Origin: Gemmatimonadota bacterium
GTDB taxonomy: Bacteria > Gemmatimonadota > Gemmatimonadetes > JACCXV01 > JAHWKZ01
Assembly: GCA_030641505.1 (NCBI GenBank)
Contig: DAOWHI010000146.1
Location: forward strand, 1 to 13,797
Direction of reading: 5' to 3'
Length of the DNA stretch: 13,797 bases
A program made the position numbers and the translations under genes. Shown here piece after piece: positions 7,961 through 13,501 of the stretch (position 1 is its first letter; every line of letters begins with the position of its first letter). The notes under the pieces are model-generated. The model saw only the letters and a list, made by a program, of their open reading frames with translations. It had not been told where the DNA came from and ran no database searches.

Positions 7961-9229
7961 ATGCCCGCCACGCCGCCTATTCCCGTGGTCGAAGCGCAAA
8001 GACGGATCGTCGAGCGAATCGAGCCGTTGGACGCCGAACGGGTGCCGATCACGAGGGCTTGGGGTCGCGTGCTCGCCGCGGCGGTTTCTTCAGAACTCGA
8101 CCTGCCACCCTGGGATAACTCCGCCATGGACGGTTATGCAGTGCGCACGGGTGAGGTACGCTCGGGAAGTTCGCTTCCGGTCGTTCTCGATCTGCCGGCC
8201 GGTGCACGCTCCGGCCAATCACTGCCAGCCGGCAGTGTGGCGCGGATCATGACTGGTGCCCCGTTGCCGATTGGCGCCGACGCAGTGATTCCGGTTGAGG
8301 CATCGACCGGACCAACAGGACCAGGTGTGTTCGCTGACCCCGGGGAAGAAGTCCGCTTTGACGTAGCGCCGCAATCTGGGGCCAACATCCGATGCCGGGG
8401 GGAAGACGTCGGCCGCGACACCGTGGTTCTGGAACGCGGGGTCGAGTGTGGTGGTCCTCAGATCGCGATGGCAGCATCCACTGGACACGCATCCGTGGAC
8501 GTCTTTCGGCGGCCGGAGGTGGCGATCGTCAGCACTGGGGACGAACTGGTCGAGGTCGAAGCAGCGGGTACTGAGGATCGCATCGTCAACGGCAACGCGT
8601 ACGGTTTGGCGGCCAAGATCGAGCAGGCTGGTTGTGTGGCCAGGATGTTGCCCATTGTTCCAGACGACCGGTCTGTAACGAATAGTGCGATCGCAGACGC
8701 GTTGACGTCTGATGCCGTGGTAACGATCGGTGGGGTTTCCGTTGGTGGTCGTGATTACGTTCGCGACGCGCTCGTAGCAAGCGGCGTTGAAATCGTTTTC
8801 TGGCGCGTGGCGCTGCGGCCCGGTGGCCCGTTTGCTTTTGGTACGGCTGGCAAGCGTAGCGTATTTGCACTGCCAGGCAACCCAGTGAGCGCGCTCGTGA
8901 CCTTTGACCTGTTTGTTCTTCCAGCACTGCGCAAGATGTCAGGACATACACGATGTTTCCCGCGGCGACAGCGCGCGCGACTCGCCGAGCCGGTTAGCAC
9001 AAGAAGCGACAAGGCGTACTACCTGCGCTGTCGTCTTGAGTTGGATGCTGCGTCTAAAGAGTGGCGTGCTTCGATCACCGGTCCGCAGGGTTCCGGTGTG
9101 CTGTCAAGTCTGGTTGGGGCTGACGGCATGGTGATTGTCCCACAGGGAGTCGACGATTTGCCGGCCGGGGCCTGGGTCGAGTTTTTGCCGATCAACGATC
9201 GTGTCACCTGGCAGGAGGCGGTAGCGTGA
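7961..9229 (+). CDS. moeA: Molybdopterin molybdenumtransferase MoeA
   Basis: The 422-residue cytoplasmic enzyme inserts molybdate into adenylylated molybdopterin to make active molybdenum cofactor. Visible landmarks in order: LPPWDNSAMDGYAVR (48-62, with the conserved Asp of MDG at 57), GADAVIPVE (105-113), GANIRCRGEDV (140-150), VAIVSTGDELVE (187-198) that opens the MogA-like domain, GGVSVGGRDYV (257-267), LRPGGPFAFG (285-294) and ALPGNPVSALVTFDLFVLP (303-321). The C-terminal domain IV follows, ending near GAWVEFLPI. The length is normal. ATG 7961 was chosen over TTG 7949 because the family begins just before the EAQRRI helix; neither has a convincing ribosome site. The stop overlaps the GTG of the next gene by four bases (GTGA). 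No other molybdenum cofactor gene is in the window, apart from a remote possible pterin link to phhB. Confidence 0.95.
   Translation: MPATPPIPVVEAQRRIVERIEPLDAERVPITRAWGRVLAAAVSSELDLPPWDNSAMDGYAVRTGEVRSGSSLPVVLDLPAGARSGQSLPAGSVARIMTGAPLPIGADAVIPVEASTGPTGPGVFADPGEEVRFDVAPQSGANIRCRGEDVGRDTVVLERGVECGGPQIAMAASTGHASVDVFRRPEVAIVSTGDELVEVEAAGTEDRIVNGNAYGLAAKIEQAGCVARMLPIVPDDRSVTNSAIADALTSDAVVTIGGVSVGGRDYVRDALVASGVEIVFWRVALRPGGPFAFGTAGKRSVFALPGNPVSALVTFDLFVLPALRKMSGHTRCFPRRQRARLAEPVSTRSDKAYYLRCRLELDAASKEWRASITGPQGSGVLSSLVGADGMVIVPQGVDDLPAGAWVEFLPINDRVTWQEAVA
9213..9218 (+). promoter_or_regulatory. Shine-Dalgarno AGGAGG for the nrnA-like gene
   Basis: AGGAGG inside the end of moeA lies 7 bases before GTG 9226. 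This supports the non-ATG start and the 4-base overlap of the two genes. Confidence 0.75.
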
Positions 9230-10260
9230 CGGGCACTGTGGGTGCCGATCGATCAGCGGATCTCGCCGCCGCACGCGAGCTGATGGACGGCGCCTCGAAA
9301 CTCGTCCTTACGACACATGTTCAGCCGGATGGCGATGGTATCGGCTCCGAGGTCGCTCTGGCCTACCACCTCCGGGCGATCGGCAAGGACGTTGTCATCC
9401 TCAACCCGCATCCTACTCCGCCGCGGTTCCGATTCCTCGAACCTAGTCCGCCGATCGTGCCGTTTGATCCCGCGGTGGCGGAGCGCGCGCTGTCGACCGC
9501 CGACGCACTGGTGGTGCTCGACATTTCCGTGCCGAATCGGCTTGGCAAGCTGGAGAGTTACGTCATGGAGTACCGACCCAAGACGCTTATCATCGATCAC
9601 CACGCTGACCAAGGACAGATCGATGGTCTGGATCTCAGGAACGTTGCCGCAGCTGCCACCGGAGAATTGGTGTACGAACTCCTCGAGTCTTGGTCGGTTC
9701 AGTGGACGCCCGAAATCGCAACTGCCTTGTACGCCGCTATCGCGTACGACACGGGTGGGTTCCGTTTTGCCAACACGCGACAGGTCACGCACAGAATAGC
9801 CGCAGACCTGATTACACGTGGAGCCGACACCCTGCTTGCCAACGAAAACTTGTTCGAGTCGTACTCAGTACCAAGGATCAAGCTCCTAGCACGCGTGTTG
9901 GACAGTTTCGAACTGTCCGCGAACGGTCGGGTGGCAACCGCCGTTGTCTCGGTCGGTCTGATGACCGAGCTTGGCGCGGTGAACGAAGACGTCGAAGGGA
10001 TCGTCGAGGTCTTGCGATCGATCGATGGTGTTGTAGTTGCGACGCTGATCAAAGAGGTGGGGCCGTCAGCGACCAAGGTATCGTTTCGATCGTCAGGCCC
10101 GTACAATGTGAATGCCTTCGCTAGTCGGTTTGGTGGTGGGGGTCACGTAAACGCCGCCGGGGCGTTTCTACGAGAGCCGCTGGACACGGTCGTTGAGCGC
10201 GTGATTCCCGCCGTGAGGGACGAGTTCGATCCCACAGTAGGGGCCGCCGGACGCGCATGA
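9226..10260 (+). CDS. nrnA: DHH/DHHA1 phosphoesterase, NrnA-like nanoRNase and pAp phosphatase
   Basis: The 344-residue product begins at GTG 9226. Its N-terminal DHH domain has HVQPDGDGIGSEVAL (31-45, metal-binding Asp residues in the PDGDGIG loop), VVLDISVPNRLG (96-107), the DHH triad at 124-126 (LIIDHHAD) and AYDTGGFRF (173-181). The C-terminal DHHA1 domain carries SSGPYNVNAFASRFGGGGHVNAAGA, whose GGGGH is the substrate-binding glycine loop. This order and length fit NrnA, which degrades 2-5 nucleotide RNAs and in some bacteria dephosphorylates 3'-phosphoadenosine 5'-phosphate. Related DHH enzymes hydrolyse cyclic di-AMP or linear dinucleotides, so the exact substrate is open. Its start overlaps the moeA stop, and its stop overlaps the next start (ATGA), which places it in the middle of a coupled trio. 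Confidence 0.92.
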   Translation: MTGTVGADRSADLAAARELMDGASKLVLTTHVQPDGDGIGSEVALAYHLRAIGKDVVILNPHPTPPRFRFLEPSPPIVPFDPAVAERALSTADALVVLDISVPNRLGKLESYVMEYRPKTLIIDHHADQGQIDGLDLRNVAAAATGELVYELLESWSVQWTPEIATALYAAIAYDTGGFRFANTRQVTHRIAADLITRGADTLLANENLFESYSVPRIKLLARVLDSFELSANGRVATAVVSVGLMTELGAVNEDVEGIVEVLRSIDGVVVATLIKEVGPSATKVSFRSSGPYNVNAFASRFGGGGHVNAAGAFLREPLDTVVERVIPAVRDEFDPTVGAAGRA

Positions 10261-11387
10261 CGATTCGCAATCAGTTCCTGTCTGGGCCGCGGATCGCACC
10301 GCGTCCGATTGGCGTCGACGAGCGGACCGCGGACACAATCGACAATGCTTTCCTAGCCTACAACGCGGGTCGACTGCGCGACGCGTGCGAACTGTTCGAC
10401 AAGCGGATGCTGCGTGACGACGTCACGATCGGGCTCGCACTAAGCGGGGCTTTGACACCGGCTGGTCTCGGGATGACGTGCATCGTGCCGTTGATCGAGG
10501 CCGGTTTTGTCGATTGGATCGTTTCAACCGGGGCGAATCTCTATCATGACACTCACTTTGGGATCGGCCTCGAGATGCGACGTGGTCACCCACAGATGGA
10601 CGACACTGCGCTGTACGAGGCCGGCGTCGTGCGAATCTACGATGTCGTATTCGAGTATGACGTGCTACTCAAGACAGACGCTTTCTTTCGCCAACTCATG
10701 ACCGCTGACGAATTCCAACACGAGATGGGAACCGCCGAGTTTCACTACCGCGCGGGCCGCTACGTTGATGAGCGCGAAAGAACTCTTGACCAATCTGGCA
10801 GTTCGGTGCTGGCTGCCGCGTACAGAAACGGCGTTCCGATTTACACTTCATCTCCGGGGGACTCGTCGATCGGCATGAACATCGCTGAGATGGAGCTCCG
10901 CGGATACAAGCTCAAGATCAACCCTTCGGTGGATGTGATCGAGACGACGGCGATAGTGTTCGATGCCAAGCAGAAGGATGGTCGGAGCGCGGTGATGATT
11001 ATGGGCGGTGGTTCACCAAAAAACTTCGTTCTACAGACCGAACCACAGATCCAAGAAATCATGGGCCTAGGGGAAGCCGGTCACGATTACTACTTGCAGG
11101 TCACCGACGCTCGACCAGACACGGGCGGATTGTCTGGGGCAACACCGAGTGAAGCGGTTTCCTGGGGCAAGGTCGATCCCAACCGACTTCCGGACGCCGT
11201 GGTGTGTTACTGTGATACGACGATTGCGTTGCCGTTGTTGACCGCCTACGCGCTCGACCGGCATCCTCCGCGCCAGCCGCAACGCCTGTACGACCGTCGC
11301 GAAGAGTTATCGGATCAGTTGCGAATGGCGTACGAGTCGGCGGCCGGGGACCGCCAGCCAGGCGAGGTTATCGATAAACCACGGTGA
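10257..11387 (+). CDS. Deoxyhypusine-synthase-like protein, probable polyamine (homospermidine-type) synthase
   Basis: The 376-residue protein matches the deoxyhypusine synthase fold along its whole length: LSGALTPAGLG (62-72), VSTGANLYHDTHFGIGL (89-105), DDTALYEAGVVRIYDVVFEYDVLL (115-138), NGVPIYTSSPGDSSIGMNIA (191-210), MGGGSPKNF (249-257) and SGATPSEAVSWGK (293-305). The Lys in GGGSPKNF (K255) aligns with the lysine that forms the enzyme-imine intermediate in eukaryotic deoxyhypusine synthase. The eukaryotic enzyme moves an aminobutyl group from spermidine to eIF5A, using NAD. Bacteria lack eIF5A, and characterised bacterial relatives make homospermidine or related polyamines, so polyamine synthesis is the best guess. 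The SPK context differs from that of the eukaryotic enzymes. ATG 10257 overlaps the nrnA stop by 4 bases. No other polyamine gene is nearby, so the substrate remains unproven. Confidence 0.88.
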   Translation: MTIRNQFLSGPRIAPRPIGVDERTADTIDNAFLAYNAGRLRDACELFDKRMLRDDVTIGLALSGALTPAGLGMTCIVPLIEAGFVDWIVSTGANLYHDTHFGIGLEMRRGHPQMDDTALYEAGVVRIYDVVFEYDVLLKTDAFFRQLMTADEFQHEMGTAEFHYRAGRYVDERERTLDQSGSSVLAAAYRNGVPIYTSSPGDSSIGMNIAEMELRGYKLKINPSVDVIETTAIVFDAKQKDGRSAVMIMGGGSPKNFVLQTEPQIQEIMGLGEAGHDYYLQVTDARPDTGGLSGATPSEAVSWGKVDPNRLPDAVVCYCDTTIALPLLTAYALDRHPPRQPQRLYDRREELSDQLRMAYESAAGDRQPGEVIDKPR

Positions 11388-11394
11388 TCGTGAG

Positions 11395-11736
11395 ATGATC
11401 CTCCCGCTCGATCCGCTCGCCCGGCCAGGCTCGGCACGCAGATTTCGCTGCACCGTGCACGGCGTTTGTTTCGAGAACCGGTACCAGCATCTCGACGAAG
11501 TGCATGCGGGGGACCGACTCATGTTGCGCCGCGAGTCCGACAACGAGATTGGCGCTGACGCGATTCAGGTCCTGACCTCGGAAACGCAACTCTTGGGCTA
11601 TGTGCCGCGTTCGATCTCCCGTTGGCTGGCCCCGGCGATGGATGCCGGCTACAGACCGCACGCGTCGGTCGTCAAGATCCGTTCCGCCTGCCCGTACTAC
11701 GAGCGACTCCTGATAGAAGTGCAGGTCGACGACTAA
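11395..11736 (+). CDS. Stand-alone HIRAN-domain protein
   Basis: The 113-residue product consists almost wholly of a HIRAN domain: FRCTVHGVCFENRYQHLDEVHAGDRLMLRRESDNEIGADAIQVL, with the conserved N..DAIQV-like strand, then LLGYVPRSISRWLAPAMDAGY. In eukaryotic HLTF and Rad5, HIRAN binds single-stranded DNA 3' ends at stalled forks. Bacterial stand-alone versions are little studied, and a DNA-binding or repair role is inferred from the family. There is no membrane segment or signal peptide. The gene starts 7 bases after the deoxyhypusine-synthase-like gene with only a weak ribosome site, and it is the last gene before a strong terminator, so it is most likely carried on the same transcript. Domain assignment is good; the function is open. 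Confidence 0.82.
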   Translation: MILPLDPLARPGSARRFRCTVHGVCFENRYQHLDEVHAGDRLMLRRESDNEIGADAIQVLTSETQLLGYVPRSISRWLAPAMDAGYRPHASVVKIRSACPYYERLLIEVQVDD

Positions 11737-11780
11737 AAAAAGGGCTCCCGGCGGTTCGCCGGGAGCCCTCTTCGTTTGGG
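11734..11780. terminator. Strong hairpin terminator shared by convergent transcripts
   Basis: A perfect 13-base-pair stem (AGGGCTCCCGGCG at 11741-11753, CGCCGGGAGCCCT at 11757-11769) surrounds a GTT loop. On the minus strand the stem is followed by seven T residues (the A run 11734-11741), so it is a textbook intrinsic terminator for hsp20. On the plus strand the trailing CTTCGTTT is only moderately T-rich, but the stem should still stop the moeA-to-HIRAN transcript. It begins just after the HIRAN stop and ends 21 bases from the hsp20 stop. Confidence 0.92.
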
Positions 11781-11790
11781 CCGCTCGTGC

Positions 11791-12261
11791 TCAGCCCTCG
11801 ATCTTCTTGGCCGAGCTATCGCCCTCGATGGCTATCTCGCGCGGCTTGGCCTCCTCACGACGCGGAAGACGGATCGTGAGTACGCCGTTTTCGAGCTTGG
11901 CGCTGACGTCTTCGTGGTCAACGTGCCACGGGAGCGAGAACGACCGCTCGAACGCCCCGTAGGAGCGCTCGGCCCGGTAGACTGTCTCGTCCTCGGACTT
12001 TGTCTCGTGCCGTTTCTCGCCGCGGACGGTCAGGGTGTTGTTCTCGACCCCGATCTTGATGTTCTCGGCTGACATCCCCGGGACCTCGAGACGCAACGTC
12101 AGGTGGTCAGAAGTCTCCGACACGTCAGCGACCGGGAACCACTGGCGATCCGCCAACCGGAACCAATTCCGAGTGTTAAACGCGTCATCCATCCAGCGAT
12201 CCATCTCGCGTGGAAACGAAAGGACGTCGCTCCAGGGGCGGTAGCGAGTTAGATAGGTCAT
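11791..12261 (-). CDS. Small heat-shock protein, Hsp20/alpha-crystallin family
   Basis: The 156-residue chaperone holds unfolding proteins in a refoldable state. The alpha-crystallin domain runs from about residue 42 (WFPVADVSET) to 133. It includes LRLEVPGMSAENIKIGVENNTLTVRGEK (57-83), an ERSYGAFERSFSLPW strand pair (98-112) and the diagnostic AKLENGVLTIRLP (121-133). The C-terminal tail contains an IAI motif (143-145), the I-X-I element that docks onto neighbouring subunits in oligomers. The N-terminal arm WSDVLSFPREMDRWMDDAF is the usual substrate-binding region. The frame is open upstream to 12360, but AAGGAGG (12269-12275, minus strand) lies 7 bases before ATG 12261 and the domain begins soon after, which fixes this start. 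A sigma-54-type promoter lies upstream and a strong terminator downstream, so it looks like a single-gene transcript. Confidence 0.95.
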   Translation of the reverse strand: MTYLTRYRPWSDVLSFPREMDRWMDDAFNTRNWFRLADRQWFPVADVSETSDHLTLRLEVPGMSAENIKIGVENNTLTVRGEKRHETKSEDETVYRAERSYGAFERSFSLPWHVDHEDVSAKLENGVLTIRLPRREEAKPREIAIEGDSSAKKIEG

Positions 12262-12293
12262 CGTTGTTCCTCCTTGTGTACACATGGATTGCC

Positions 12294-12316
12294 CGCCGAC
12301 TTGACAGCTGTCGGCG
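12294..12316 (-). other. Hairpin in the hsp20 leader RNA
   Basis: CGCCGAC and GTCGGCG form a 7-pair stem around a 9-base spacer. It lies inside the roughly 72-base leader predicted from the promoter, about 20 bases before the Shine-Dalgarno. The Shine-Dalgarno is not part of the stem, so it does not look like a simple RNA thermometer. Confidence 0.4.
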
Positions 12317-12344
12317 AACCTTTTCTTCTCGTAGAAACTCAATC

Positions 12345-12360
12345 GCAACGTGCGTACCAA
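12345..12360 (-). promoter_or_regulatory. Sigma-54 (-24/-12) promoter of hsp20
   Basis: On the minus strand the sequence reads TTGGTACGCACGTTGC. The sigma-54 consensus is TTGGCACG-N4-TTGC, so there is one mismatch (T for C after GG), and the spacing between the GG and GC pairs is exact. The predicted start is about 12333, giving a leader of about 72 bases to ATG 12261. No convincing sigma-70 or sigma-32 boxes were found in this interval. Confidence 0.62.
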
Positions 12361-12370
12361 ACGCGATCTT

Positions 12371-12417
12371 CTGCCGTTTTTGTCGGTTTCTCTCGTAATC
12401 GGCTCTAGAAACGGCAG
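12371..12417. repeat. Nine-base inverted repeat upstream of the hsp20 promoter
   Basis: CTGCCGTTT (12371-12379) and AAACGGCAG (12409-12417) are perfect inverted repeats 29 bases apart. They lie about -38 to -84 from the predicted start, which fits half-sites for an activator or an integration-factor loop region. Function is inferred from position only. Confidence 0.5.
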
Positions 12418-12421
12418 GGGC

Positions 12422-12447
12422 CTGTCACTCTGACGCGAGAGTGTCAG
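12422..12447. promoter_or_regulatory. Ten-base dyad, candidate enhancer-binding-protein site for hsp20
   Basis: CTGTCACTCT (12422-12431) and AGAGTGTCAG (12438-12447) pair at 9 of 10 positions around a 6-base centre. The dyad lies about -89 to -114 from the predicted hsp20 start, the usual distance for a sigma-54 activator site. It overlaps the stop codon of the upstream gene. No T run follows on either strand, so it is a poor intrinsic terminator. Confidence 0.45.
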
Positions 12448-12956
12448 TCGAGCGGAAGCTCCAGGACCTCGGAATCAGCTCCGGGCTCTTTGGCGACCGA
12501 CGAATCGGCAGGCGGTCGGTGGGTTAGCCACTTCGGCTCGGCGCCGGTGATGAGGAAAGCGAGGATCTGACCCGCCAACTTCGGGACGTCCGGCCGTTCG
12601 CCACCAAACGGGCGGGAAGCGTGGTGCTCGGCACGCCCTGCAAGCGCGGCGTGACCAAACACGAGGTGGACCAGCTCTTGGTCCTCGAGTGGAGGGATCC
12701 GAACCTCGCGCTCGGTGACGGGGAAGGCGATCCGCATTCCGGCTGGCCCGTGGGGCTCGTGCTCGACTTCGGGCACGGCTTCGAGCAACGCCTCCAAGCC
12801 GCGGATAAGGTGGTCGTACCGCAGTTTGAAGCTCGCGCCAGGCCCTGGTCCCTCGGGTGTCGATAGCTTCTCAGCATGGACCTCCACCCGGTCTCGAATC
12901 TCGCTCAGAAGCGCCCAGCGTTCATCACCGGACCCGGCATCAGGCGTGCCCGTCAT
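12444..12956 (-). CDS. Hypothetical protein of 170 residues
   Basis: I do not recognise the family. The frame reads as real coding sequence: codons favour G or C at the third position, and the protein has helical blocks such as RWALLSEIRDRVEVHAEKL and YDHLIRGLEALLEAVPEV, then REVRIPPLEDQELVHLVFGHAAL and a hydrophobic AGQILAFLITG. There is no signal peptide or clear membrane segment, and the last 25 residues are polar and probably disordered. ATG 12956 was chosen; the frame stays open to a TTG at 13049 but that extension reads as low-complexity basic sequence. No clear ribosome site precedes ATG 12956. The stop codon lies within the dyad upstream of hsp20, so the gene and the hsp20 control region are tightly packed, but the two need not share a function. 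Confidence 0.65.
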   Translation of the reverse strand: MTGTPDAGSGDERWALLSEIRDRVEVHAEKLSTPEGPGPGASFKLRYDHLIRGLEALLEAVPEVEHEPHGPAGMRIAFPVTEREVRIPPLEDQELVHLVFGHAALAGRAEHHASRPFGGERPDVPKLAGQILAFLITGAEPKWLTHRPPADSSVAKEPGADSEVLELPLD

Positions 12957-13068
12957 GATGCGCAGTCTAGGAACGCCCCGAAGCGCCGTCAACGACGTTG
13001 CCCTTGAACTGTCCGCGCCGGTATGTTCGGCCAACCGGTGAAAGCGCAACTCGCTAAGTGGATTGCGG

Positions 13069-13501
13069 ATGCGCCGGAAAGACTCCGTGGCGCTTTACAA
13101 AGAACCCAAGAACGCTGGCTTTGGAACCCCGCCTAAGAGCGATGCGTGAAGCGGCTGGGTTGGTGCAGATAGATCACGACGACATGCGAGCCGCGATTCA
13201 ATGGCTTCGAAAGGGCGGCGTTTTGGGAATCATTATGGACCAGGAGCCGCGCCGATGGGGTGACGCGGCGATTGCCACAGGGTCCGCGGGGCATCGCGGT
13301 GATTTGCGACCTTTTCGGATGAGTTCGCTCGGTTATCCGGAGCAGGCGGTAGCGGAAGACGCAGCTGTGTTCAATGGACGCCTGGAGGTAGCGGTGCGCG
13401 CTCGGCCCGATCACTGGTTGTGGACGTATCGACGGTGTGGTCGCTTCGAGCGTCAGCGCGCGGTCTCAGAGGTGGGCTCGAGGGGGGTCGCGGGTGGATA
13501 A
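13069..13501 (+). pseudogene. Decayed lpxL/htrB-like lipid A acyltransferase copy
   Basis: Two frames carry pieces of an LpxL-type acyltransferase. Frame 1 gives DSVALYKEPKN (13081-13113), which resembles the family's YRPLKNP block, and then runs to a stop at 13147. From about 13120 the homology continues in frame 2: RLRAMREAAGL, RAAIQWLRKGGVLGIIMDQEPRRWG, and near the end LEVAVRARPDHWLWTYRR, the usual C-terminal P.hWLW..RR block. Between DQEPRRWG and WLW there are only about 55 residues where roughly twice that is normal, so the FFGRPA and TGAPVVP blocks are missing. The N-terminal half with the catalytic HxxxxE is absent upstream. A frameshift, an internal loss and a missing front together indicate a dead copy. 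Assembly error is an alternative for the frameshift but not for the missing front. The next gene starts within its last 8 bases. Confidence 0.7.
13481..13487 (+). promoter_or_regulatory. Shine-Dalgarno-like AGGGGGG for the lpxL-like gene
   Basis: This purine run lies 6 bases before GTG 13494 and supports that start over the GTG at 13506. Confidence 0.5.

Noticed and set aside
12275..12284. TGTGTACACA palindrome near the hsp20 ribosome site
   Set aside because: As RNA it leaves no room for a loop beyond three pairs, and a 10-base palindrome alone is weak evidence for an operator.
12262..12360. Upstream extension of hsp20 to an earlier start at 12360
   Set aside because: The extension would begin inside the sigma-54 element, and the strong AAGGAGG belongs to ATG 12261, where family homology begins.
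12262..12450. CIRCE element or sigma-32 promoter for hsp20
   Set aside because: No TTAGCACTC-N9-GAGTGCTAA and no CTTGAA with CCCCAT at the right spacing on the coding strand.
13023..13136. Small plus-strand frame of 37 residues beginning MFGQPVKAQLAKWIADAPER
   Set aside because: It looks helical, but it overlaps the decayed lpxL-like copy in another frame, lacks a ribosome site and resembles no known small protein. I could not support it as a gene.
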